6,020 bases of DNA from contig JASEHX010000078.1 of assembly GCA_030018645.1 (NCBI GenBank), positions 1 through 6,020 on the forward strand, in the 5' to 3' direction. The translations under genes and the position numbers were made by a program. The first letter of the stretch is position 1. Each line of letters opens with the position of its first letter. Under the pieces are notes generated by a model, which saw only the letters and a program-made list of their open reading frames with translations, was not told the origin of the DNA and made no database searches. This DNA comes from Candidatus Margulisiibacteriota bacterium (GTDB lineage Bacteria > Margulisbacteria > WOR-1 > O2-12-FULL-45-9). Shown here in pieces: positions 1-5,454 of the stretch.

Positions 1-165
1 GGCAATGATGACATAGACGGCTAAATCTAAGATTACTTCGGCAGAGATTCCTTCCTTTTTGGCAAAATAGACCGCGCTGATTATCCCGGCAGTAAAAGCT
101 AAAGCAACCATCAAACCATAAGAATAAATGTGGAAATCGCCGAAATTACATAAGGTCGGATACAT
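1..165 (-). CDS. lgt: Prolipoprotein diacylglyceryl transferase, N-terminal 55 codons (runs off window start)
   Basis: Lgt is an inner-membrane enzyme that moves diacylglycerol from phosphatidylglycerol to the lipobox cysteine of prolipoproteins, the first step of lipoprotein maturation. The minus-strand frame from ATG at 165-163 stays open to base 1. It begins MYPTLCNFGDFHIYSYGLM and continues into a hydrophobic segment, then a KKEGIS turn and a second hydrophobic stretch (DLAVYVIIA). The short N-terminal strand, the YGLM motif opening the first membrane helix and the charged loop are the usual layout of the Lgt N-terminus. The catalytic arginine and histidine region lies outside the window. 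The start overlaps the end of lspA by 20 bases, and an AAGGAAG stretch lies about 18 bases upstream, rather far for a ribosome binding site, so coupling to lspA translation is likely. No other ATG is available before the in-frame stop at 192-190. The lspA-lgt adjacency supports the call. Confidence 0.88.
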   Translation of the reverse strand, partial: MYPTLCNFGDFHIYSYGLMVALAFTAGIISAVYFAKKEGISAEVILDLAVYVIIA

Positions 166-610
166 CGTTGATGCTTTTTTTATCTTCCTTTAGTATATGG
201 GCGGCAATCATGACAACCCCAATATTGATCATGATGTCAGCCAAATTAAACACCGGCCAGAAACCAAAATCAATGTAATCGATCACAAATCCGCGGCTAA
301 TGCGGTCAAATAAATTGCCAAGACTGCCGCCTAAAATAAAGGCCAGCGCAACTTGGGAATAATAATGCTTCCGGGGAACCGTCAGGTGGAAGTAGATAAT
401 CACCAGCATAGCTAGTATACCAATAACAATCAGGTAAGACGAATAGCCCAAAAACAAGGAAAAAGCCGCTCCGGTGTTGCGGACGTAAGTTAATTTTACG
501 ATGTTGTCTATGATAGGCAGCGACTGGCCAATAACCATATATTTATTGACAAGATTCTTTAGTATTTGGTCGAGGACAAAAATTACGGCCGCTAAAGAAT
601 AAAATAACAT
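146..610 (-). CDS. lspA: Lipoprotein signal peptidase (signal peptidase II)
   Basis: This membrane aspartyl protease removes the signal peptide from diacylglyceryl-modified prolipoproteins at the cytoplasmic membrane. The 154-residue product has the normal family length and four hydrophobic segments, at about residues 3-20, 57-76, 86-101 and 120-140. All family boxes are visible: DQ at 14-15, the RNTGAAFSL box at 44-52, GNLFDR at 98-103, VIDYIDF at 109-115 and FNLADIMI at 121-128. Asp111 and Asp125 align with the catalytic pair known from Pseudomonas LspA, so the enzyme should be active. The ATG at 610-608 lies 3 bases after the DUF5665 stop and has a weak TTAGG-type binding site within the last codons of that gene. 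The 3' end overlaps lgt by 20 bases, so the next enzyme acting on the same substrates is encoded in the same transcript. Confidence 0.96.
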   Translation of the reverse strand: MLFYSLAAVIFVLDQILKNLVNKYMVIGQSLPIIDNIVKLTYVRNTGAAFSLFLGYSSYLIVIGILAMLVIIYFHLTVPRKHYYSQVALAFILGGSLGNLFDRISRGFVIDYIDFGFWPVFNLADIMINIGVVMIAAHILKEDKKSINDVSDLM

Positions 611-613
611 AGT

Positions 614-880
614 TTACCTAACCCTTACTCCTTGGCGCAAATTAGCGTCCAGCAGCTTTAATATTTCTCCCACATACTGGCCAACTACTGGAAAATCAAT
701 CATCCGGGTAAGCAAAATGGTTAAGCAGTAGATAACCAAACCTAAAACCACGGTCATCCCTAGCGCCATGCCCAGGCCTTGCGCCATCCCATTTAAAAAA
801 GTAAAAAGAATATAACGCCATGGTTGGTGCTTATCACGACGGACAGTTTCTATTGCCTCAATCAACCTTTCGTCTTCCAT
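614..880 (-). CDS. Small DUF5665-type single-pass membrane protein
   Basis: The 88-residue product has a charged N-terminal helix (MEDERLIEAIETVRRDK), one glycine-rich membrane helix at about residues 32-57 (NGMAQGLGMALGMTVVLG), and an amphipathic tail with IDFPVVGQYVGEIL. This helix-then-DFPVVGQ arrangement matches DUF5665 proteins as I recall them. The molecular function of the family is unknown and none is assigned here. I chose the ATG at 880-878 rather than the in-frame ATG at 898-896. The inner ATG has GAGGG six bases upstream (887-891) and forms a TAATG stop-start overlap with ahcY, whereas the outer ATG has no visible binding site. The outer start would add six residues (MARGNL). The gene sits between ahcY and lspA in a tightly packed operon and should be translationally coupled to ahcY. 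A role in the envelope is an inference from the membrane segment and the neighbours only. Confidence 0.8.
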   Translation of the reverse strand: MEDERLIEAIETVRRDKHQPWRYILFTFLNGMAQGLGMALGMTVVLGLVIYCLTILLTRMIDFPVVGQYVGEILKLLDANLRQGVRVR

Positions 881-2142
881 TAAGTTCCCTCTTGCCATGA
901 GGCCAAATATTTTGCCTGTTCAGGGGTTAATTTATCAATATTGATATCCATTGATTTTAATTTTGCTGTCGCTACCCAATTTTCAATCTCTTGCGGGACA
1001 GCATAAACTTTGGACTTAAGCTTACTGGCATTTTTAACTGCGAACTCCGTGGCTAATGCTTGGGTAGAGAAACTCATATCCATAACAGAAGCGGGATGCC
1101 CTTCAGCCGCTCCCAGATTGACCAATCTTCCTTCGGCCAGCAAGAAAATGCTGCGGCCATTGCGCAAAATATATTGGTCGACAAAATTCCGCACATTTCT
1201 ATTTTCCTGTTTGGCGATTTTTTTCAAGGACTTAATGTCAATTTCAATATCAAAGTGGCCGGAGTTGCAGACGATTGCTCCATCTTTCATCTTTAAGAAA
1301 TGCTCTTTGCGGATGACATGCATATCGCCCGTCAAGGTGCAGAACAAGTCGCCGATCGGCGCCGCCTCCATCATGGTCATGACGCGAAAACCGTCCATGG
1401 CCGCTTCGATGGCTTTTATCGGGTTGATCTCCGTTACAATGACATTGGCACCCATCCCTTTACAGCGCATGGCAAAACCTTTGCCGCACCACCCATAACC
1501 GGCCGCCACCACATTTTTACCGGCAATCAGAAAGTCGGTGGCGCGAATAATGCCGTCAACCGTACTTTGTCCCGTGCCATAGCGGTTATCAAACAAATTT
1601 TTGGTTTGCGCGTCATTGACGGCAAAAACCGGAAATTTTAAAGCCCCGTCCCTTTCCATCACCCTTAAACGAATAACTCCCGTTGTTGTCTCTTCCATAC
1701 TGCCAATAATCTGCCTGGCAATTTTAGGATATTTGGCGGAGATCGTAGATACCAGGTCACAGCCGTCGTCCATTGTTATGACCGGGGAATGATCAACCGC
1801 GGCAATTAAGTGTTTATAATATGTATCATTATCTTCGCCCTTGACAGCAAAGACCGAAATCCCATAATCCATCACTAACGAGGCGGCAACATCATCCTGG
1901 GTTGAAAGGGGATTGGAGGCGCAAAGGACAACATCCGCGCCGCCGGCTTTAAGCGACCGCACCAAATTAGCCGTTTCGGCGGTAACATGCAGGCAGGCGC
2001 TCATCTTTTTACCTTTTAAGATCTGGCTTTTTCGAAATCTTTCTTTGACCTGGGCTAAAACCGGCATATCCCTTTCCGCCCATTCAATTCTTTTTTTTCC
2101 TTTGGCCGCCAGATTTTTATCGCGCACATCATACTTAACCAT
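880..2142 (-). CDS. ahcY: Adenosylhomocysteinase (S-adenosylhomocysteine hydrolase), archaeal/Thermotoga-type
   Basis: This cytosolic NAD-dependent enzyme reversibly splits S-adenosylhomocysteine into adenosine and homocysteine, removing the product that inhibits SAM-dependent methyltransferases. The 420-residue protein carries the expected residues. HVTAET at 52-57 supplies the substrate contacts His52, Thr54 and Glu56. DDG is at 125-127 and EETTTG at 150-155. NDAQTKNLFDN at 176-186 holds the catalytic Lys181 and Asp185. GYGWCGKG at 215-222 is the NAD-binding loop, and NSGHFD at 293-298 and NLGAAEGHP at 342-350 give His296 and His349. It is the short form ending in YLASWQEGT, without the longer tail of eukaryotic and many proteobacterial enzymes. 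Length and the NRYGTGQST box resemble archaeal and Thermotoga enzymes. The ATG at 2142-2140 has a strong GAGGAGG site 7 bases upstream and is the first gene after the promoter. Its stop overlaps the next start (TAATG). No SAH riboswitch precedes it. Confidence 0.97.
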   Translation of the reverse strand: MVKYDVRDKNLAAKGKKRIEWAERDMPVLAQVKERFRKSQILKGKKMSACLHVTAETANLVRSLKAGGADVVLCASNPLSTQDDVAASLVMDYGISVFAVKGEDNDTYYKHLIAAVDHSPVITMDDGCDLVSTISAKYPKIARQIIGSMEETTTGVIRLRVMERDGALKFPVFAVNDAQTKNLFDNRYGTGQSTVDGIIRATDFLIAGKNVVAAGYGWCGKGFAMRCKGMGANVIVTEINPIKAIEAAMDGFRVMTMMEAAPIGDLFCTLTGDMHVIRKEHFLKMKDGAIVCNSGHFDIEIDIKSLKKIAKQENRNVRNFVDQYILRNGRSIFLLAEGRLVNLGAAEGHPASVMDMSFSTQALATEFAVKNASKLKSKVYAVPQEIENWVATAKLKSMDINIDKLTPEQAKYLASWQEGT

Positions 2143-2149
2143 TCTGCTT

Positions 2150-2156
2150 CCTCCTC
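2150..2156 (-). promoter_or_regulatory. Ribosome binding site of ahcY
   Basis: GAGGAGG is read on the minus strand, with 7 bases between it and the ATG at 2142. It fixes the ahcY start and is the strongest binding site of the downstream operon. Confidence 0.85.
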
Positions 2157-2174
2157 AAAAAAACCAGATTGTGT

Positions 2175-2183
2175 ATTATAACA
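2175..2183 (-). promoter_or_regulatory. Extended -10 promoter for the ahcY-DUF5665-lspA-lgt operon
   Basis: The minus strand reads TGTTATAAT, a perfect TATAAT hexamer (2180-2175) preceded by the TGn element of extended -10 promoters. The start of transcription would fall near 2168, giving a leader of about 26 bases. A 17-base spacer places the -35 position at 2203-2198, where the sequence is GATTAT. This is a poor match to TTGACA and lies inside the terminal arm of the inverted-repeat element. The extended -10 and the AT-rich flank may compensate. The assignment rests on consensus matching only. Confidence 0.6.
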
Positions 2184-2197
2184 TAAACTAAATAATA

Positions 2198-2304
2198 ATA
2201 ATCCCTCATCCGCTACCTTAAAGGTTCTCACCTTCTCCCAGCCTGCCTGCCGGCAGGCAGGCTGGGAGAGGGGGCACTAGTTCACTTAGTGGGTGAGGGA
2301 TTAT
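2198..2304. repeat. Imperfect inverted-repeat element of about 107 bp (MITE- or REP-like)
   Basis: The outer arms 2198-2215 and 2287-2304 pair over 18 positions, with two mismatches that would be G-U pairs in RNA. The ends read ATAATCCCTCA and TGAGGGATTAT. Between them lie a small ACCTTAAAGGT hairpin (2215-2225), a long perfect palindrome (2234-2269) and a CACTA/TAGTG hairpin (2275-2279 with 2287-2291), whose right arm competes with the outer stem. The whole could fold as a branched cruciform. The CCCTCATCC and CTTCTCCC words resemble short dispersed palindromic repeats known from many bacterial genomes. No transposase lies in the window, so any mobility would need help in trans. Terminal TA dinucleotides could be a target duplication, but this is uncertain. 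An AAT repeat (2191-2202) runs into the left end. Confidence 0.75.
2234..2269. terminator. Perfect 36-bp palindrome, possible bidirectional transcription terminator
   Basis: Two 18-base arms meet with no spacer at 2251/2252. The arms combine TCTCCCA with a CCTG tetranucleotide repeat, giving a very GC-rich stem that pairing at 2231-2232 with 2271-2272 can extend. Lying 45 bases beyond the stop of the 376-residue lipoprotein gene and upstream of the ahcY promoter, it could separate the two transcripts. There is no clean T-run directly after the stem on either strand, and the ATTATTATTATTT stretch follows only the outer arm. A terminator role is therefore inference and the palindrome is the observation. 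Confidence 0.4.
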
Positions 2305-2313
2305 GTCCATTGC

Positions 2314-3444
2314 CTAACGATTATTATAGGTAATACGTAACTTAGGCGGATACGACCCATCTTCTTTGCTGACAAACGTGATGGTGCCATTTTCCGTCCC
2401 GTCCTGGACAATGGCCCATCCATAGTTATTACCACCGCTATACCAGCTGTTGGCTTCGCCTGCCAAGACACTATCAGATAAACTATTATAACTGCCCGAT
2501 GTAAAAGCTTGGGACAAGATCAATGTACTGGTGGCTGGTTTATTATTCCAACAAGTTGATGCAGAAAAAGCGGCCGACAATTTCCTAAGCTGTAATGTAC
2601 TACTGCCGGTGCTTGGATATACTTTCAAGGCCGCAGATTCAATGGTCATGCCGGCCGGGATGGAAGCCAGTGAGAAGCGGAAGTAGGACTCAAAATATTT
2701 ATTAGATGTCTCGATGTACCCGGCTTTTAACAATGTCGACCCCTCATAGCTTACGGCTGGATTGGATTCATCAACATAAGTGTCACTTTCAACCGTGATC
2801 TCTACCACAAACCCTTCTATGGTTACGTAGGAGTAACCGATAACTTCTCCTGAAATGCAGCTGATGATAGCATAACCTTCGGCCGTGGCTTCAAGGGTCG
2901 CAATCGTCCCAGTGGAAGAAAAGACGCCAACCGCATCGCCGGAAATCAGCCAGGCGGGTTCAATGCTCATAGATTCGCCGGTAGAATCAGTGCCTGCCGC
3001 GGTAAAGGTTAAAGTTTGCAGTGCTTCAGTGCTGGTGGCGGCTGGAGACACTTCGATGGTGGTTAACGTGCCAGGTTGTTCTTGGGAAGCGGTTACCGTA
3101 ACCGCCGCATAAGCGGAATATCCGCCGTAGGATACGCCAACCGTCCCCGATCCTTCTGCCGTTGCATGGAAGCGGCCGGTATAGGCAATTACTTCGACCG
3201 ATCCTATCCCGCCGGAAACGCTCCAGGCCGCAAACACCGAGCCGGTTGTCCCGTCGGTGTAATGGGCGGTGGCCGAAAACGCTTCATACGATCCTACTTC
3301 CATTGAAACCGAGGTGGGAGCAATAGCCAGCGAAGACATTGCTTTGCCGCCTGAGGAATTGGTAACATCCCCACAGCTCAAAGTAAGCCCAATCATTAAT
3401 CCCGAAAACAGGATTAATGATAATGTATAACTGCTATTTTTCAC
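2314..3444 (-). CDS. Lipoprotein with two Big_2-like Ig domains and a C-terminal DNRLRE/CBM96-like domain
   Basis: The 376-residue product starts with MKNSSY, a hydrophobic segment and TLSCGD, which fits a lipobox with modified Cys24. Two Ig-like repeats follow, at about 38-118 and 128-210. The first shows the Big_2 pattern (DGTTGSV, AAWSVSG, ATAEGSGTVGVSYGG) and the second is more diverged. Residues 214-373 match the DNRLRE/CBM96-type beta-sandwich: DTYVDESNP at 221-229, a YFRFSLASIP strand at 254-263, WNNKP at 299-303, NNYGWAI at 339-345 and SYPPKLRITY near the end. These modules are typical of exported proteins that bind polysaccharide or stand on the cell surface. No catalytic domain is present and the ligand is unknown. 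The start is a GTG at 3444-3442, 2 bases after the preceding stop and without a clear binding site, so translation probably depends on the upstream gene. The only later Met in the leader (Met17) would lose the signal peptide's basic residue. Confidence 0.8.
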   Translation of the reverse strand: MKNSSYTLSLILFSGLMIGLTLSCGDVTNSSGGKAMSSLAIAPTSVSMEVGSYEAFSATAHYTDGTTGSVFAAWSVSGGIGSVEVIAYTGRFHATAEGSGTVGVSYGGYSAYAAVTVTASQEQPGTLTTIEVSPAATSTEALQTLTFTAAGTDSTGESMSIEPAWLISGDAVGVFSSTGTIATLEATAEGYAIISCISGEVIGYSYVTIEGFVVEITVESDTYVDESNPAVSYEGSTLLKAGYIETSNKYFESYFRFSLASIPAGMTIESAALKVYPSTGSSTLQLRKLSAAFSASTCWNNKPATSTLILSQAFTSGSYNSLSDSVLAGEANSWYSGGNNYGWAIVQDGTENGTITFVSKEDGSYPPKLRITYNNR

Positions 3445-3446
3445 CG

Positions 3447-5441
3447 TTAAGTTGTTGTTATCGTGCTGGTGGTAGTAGTTGTACTGGTCTCGGCTGCCGT
3501 TGTTGTTGTCGTGCTGGTTGTAGTAGTTGTTGTTTCTGTTACAGCTTCGGGGCTGGAAATAAACGGCACAACATCGACAAAGGATGAATAACCCTCGGCC
3601 GTAACTTCGGATGAAACAACCGCATCATCAATGGAAATTTCATATAACTTCTTTGAGTTGGTGGACATTTCATAGCAATTGGCCAAAACTGTCCTTGCCG
3701 CTGAATTGTAATTAAAGGTGTAAATCTCCAAATTTCCTTTACTGGCAGTAAGATCAACAGGAGATCCGGCAGCATTATTCGTATCCAGGCGGAATAATTT
3801 ATAATACCCCGCCGCCGCCGCAGAATACACGACATAATAGTCATAAACTCTTGCGCGGGAAACGTCCTTGCGCGTTGAATCTTGCGGGAAAACTTCTAGG
3901 CTGGTCTGGCCGGTTGAAGTTAGCACTTGTAATATCGCATCGCCCATAGTTCCGCTGGCTGCCCAGCCGTCCTTATCAATGATCGCCCCCAGCCAGCCAT
4001 TGTTGTAAAGTAATTGTTTGGCATAGCCGAAATATATTCCGCTGCTAAAACCATTGGCAGCCCGCCAATCGCTCCAAGTAGTCCCCTGGATATTTGCGCC
4101 AATTACCGCATTCAATGCCGCAATTGCCATAGAGGTTTTTTCCCAATCATATGTCGGTGTTTCGGTTGAAGTTAATCCTTCGAATGTAACCGTATCTAAA
4201 GTGTCCAAGGTAGTAGATTTATATTTATTGCGGATGTAGCTGCGGATGCTGGCTTCCGAGGCTTCCGCCGAAACTACCAGCGGCAGTTGGATATAACCGC
4301 TGGCATCGTTAGCAAAGAAGCGGTGCCAGGTCCCGTCAGTATAATCCCAGTATCCATAAATTAATTGTTCGCCAATTGTCCCGTATGAATAACTATACAT
4401 GTTATTATCATCCAATACAGTTTCAAGGGAAGCAGGTTCGCCGTTGGTATCGTCCAGTTTAACTTTGAAAACCCCCGATATATAACGTAAACTGTCCGCA
4501 ATATAGGTTTGCAGATTGGTCCCAACTAAAATTACATAGGGGTGTCCGTCATAAGCGGCGCTGTAATAAGAGCGGAGATAACCATAAGAAGACCCGCTGG
4601 AATTGTAATATATATTGCTGACATTATTGCTGGGAGTGATTACCCTAAGCCACTGCGCGCTGTAATCACTATTTGACCCTTGGAACAGCACAAAACTATT
4701 CGGGCAGACCAAGAAATTATTAATAACCATGTTGGTAATACCAATTTGGGAAATAACCCCGGCCGGAGTTTTTTTCTTTAAGATATTGCTAGAGGCCCCT
4801 GTAGAACAAAGATAATAGACATTCCCGTCCGCATCAAACTGTATCGGCTTGGAAGGGAGCTCACCTTGATAGGAGGAATAATAGGTTGACCAGCTGCCGA
4901 TGCTGGTTACGTCCGGATCAACGACTTCAACCGTCGCCGTGTCAGGGAAAATCCGGAAAAAGGCGGAAGATTCTAAAGAACCGTTTACATTAAGCGTAAT
5001 GTAATAAGACAAACCAATGTACAGTGATCCATCCGGCCCAGTTTCGATCACTTGAATAGTAGGATAAGAATAATAATAACCGCTACCAATTCCATGAATA
5101 ATTGATTCGGCAGAACCATCGGCGGTAAATTTAACCAAATCATCGGCAGTTGTTGTTTCCCAGGCATGCAAAGTGTCAACCCCCGTCCCTGAAATCCGCG
5201 CCGCACTGGCTACCGCCACCGCCCCCGAGGCATTAAAATATTCGTCTGGGGTCTGATATCCTGACAAAGGATTATAGGTTGTCGTAGTGGTTGAACTAGT
5301 AGTGGTAGTTAAACTAGTAGAGGTGCTGGTGGTTGCTGTTTCAGCGGTTGTTCCGCCTTGACTCCCGCAGCCACAAGCAAGATACAAGCCACAAGTAACA
5401 AGCACCAAACAAATGAGACCAACCGTATTAATCTTTTTCAT
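3447..5441 (-). CDS. Putative lipoprotein with Thr-rich ends and probable beta-propeller repeats, function unknown
   Basis: I do not recognise a named family for this 664-residue protein. It begins with MKKINTVG, a hydrophobic segment and LACGCG. Cys25 fits the PROSITE lipobox pattern best and Cys23 is the alternative. A Thr/Ser-rich linker covers residues 31-55 and a second Thr-rich stretch (635-664) forms the extreme C-terminus. Between them are segments like beta-propeller blades: GPDGSLYIGL at 135-144 and FDADGNVYYL at 202-211, and strands of similar form at FFRIFP (161-166), FKVKLD (325-330), LFRLD (549-553) and LYEIS (599-603). A helical, Tyr- and Trp-containing insert lies at about 393-460. 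The middle is rich in Tyr and Ser. The ATG at 5441 has AGGAGGG six bases upstream, overlapping the TAG stop of lemA. The gene is 11 bases after lemA and 2 bases before the next lipoprotein gene. A surface-exposed role is inferred from the signal and the Thr-rich linkers. Confidence 0.75.
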   Translation of the reverse strand: MKKINTVGLICLVLVTCGLYLACGCGSQGGTTAETATTSTSTSLTTTTSSTTTTTYNPLSGYQTPDEYFNASGAVAVASAARISGTGVDTLHAWETTTADDLVKFTADGSAESIIHGIGSGYYYSYPTIQVIETGPDGSLYIGLSYYITLNVNGSLESSAFFRIFPDTATVEVVDPDVTSIGSWSTYYSSYQGELPSKPIQFDADGNVYYLCSTGASSNILKKKTPAGVISQIGITNMVINNFLVCPNSFVLFQGSNSDYSAQWLRVITPSNNVSNIYYNSSGSSYGYLRSYYSAAYDGHPYVILVGTNLQTYIADSLRYISGVFKVKLDDTNGEPASLETVLDDNNMYSYSYGTIGEQLIYGYWDYTDGTWHRFFANDASGYIQLPLVVSAEASEASIRSYIRNKYKSTTLDTLDTVTFEGLTSTETPTYDWEKTSMAIAALNAVIGANIQGTTWSDWRAANGFSSGIYFGYAKQLLYNNGWLGAIIDKDGWAASGTMGDAILQVLTSTGQTSLEVFPQDSTRKDVSRARVYDYYVVYSAAAAGYYKLFRLDTNNAAGSPVDLTASKGNLEIYTFNYNSAARTVLANCYEMSTNSKKLYEISIDDAVVSSEVTAEGYSSFVDVVPFISSPEAVTETTTTTTSTTTTTAAETSTTTTTSTITTT
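3450..3539 (-). repeat. Degenerate ACN trinucleotide repeat encoding a C-terminal Thr-rich tail
   Basis: Thirty codons encode residues 635-664 of the 664-residue lipoprotein, mostly threonine with a few Ser, Ala, Glu and Ile. All four threonine codons are mixed (ACT, ACC, ACA, ACG), so selection acts on the protein rather than on a pure DNA repeat. Similar codon blocks occur twice, separated by an AAE segment. Confidence 0.8.
5277..5351 (-). repeat. Degenerate ACN trinucleotide repeat encoding an N-terminal Thr/Ser-rich linker
   Basis: This stretch encodes residues 31-55, just after the lipobox, with TTTT and TTTTT runs divided by Ser and Leu. It looks like a flexible spacer, possibly O-glycosylated, holding the propeller-like body off the membrane. 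It mirrors the tail at 3450-3539. Confidence 0.75.
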
Positions 5442-5447
5442 TTCATT

Positions 5448-5454
5448 CCCTCCT
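5448..5454 (-). promoter_or_regulatory. Ribosome binding site of the 664-residue lipoprotein gene, overlapping the lemA stop
   Basis: AGGAGGG is read on the minus strand, six bases before the ATG at 5441. Its first two bases are the last two of the lemA TAG stop (TAGGAGGG), which ties the two genes into one translated unit. Confidence 0.85.

Noticed and set aside
1010..1792. Several open frames on the plus strand across this interval
   Set aside because: They lie wholly inside ahcY, whose full set of catalytic motifs is intact on the minus strand. The plus-strand products show no domain or binding site.
1913..2191. Plus-strand open frame spanning the ahcY start and its promoter
   Set aside because: It overlaps the conserved ahcY N-terminus and the promoter, has no Shine-Dalgarno sequence that I could see, and its product is not protein-like.
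2157..2233. SAM or SAH riboswitch ahead of ahcY
   Set aside because: The leader after the predicted transcription start is only about 26 bases, and the upstream structure is a palindromic repeat without riboswitch core sequences.
2198..2304. tRNA or structured RNA gene suggested by the three-armed fold
   Set aside because: There is no T-loop, anticodon arm or CCA-like end, and the core is a perfect DNA palindrome without a loop, which suits a repeat element better.
3441..3539. Possible frameshift splitting one large protein into the 664- and 376-residue products
   Set aside because: The alternate frame is open across the Thr-codon repeat, but the downstream product has its own basic residue, hydrophobic segment and lipobox directly after its start, which fits a separate lipoprotein.
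3539..3844. Second minus-strand frame inside the 664-residue gene
   Set aside because: It is an out-of-frame shadow; the continuous main frame with its strand motifs explains the DNA.
3450..5351. Thr-codon repeats as a CRISPR array or phase-variable microsatellite
   Set aside because: There are no equal spacers or conserved repeat units, and the mixed threonine codons in steps of three would not shift the reading frame by slippage.
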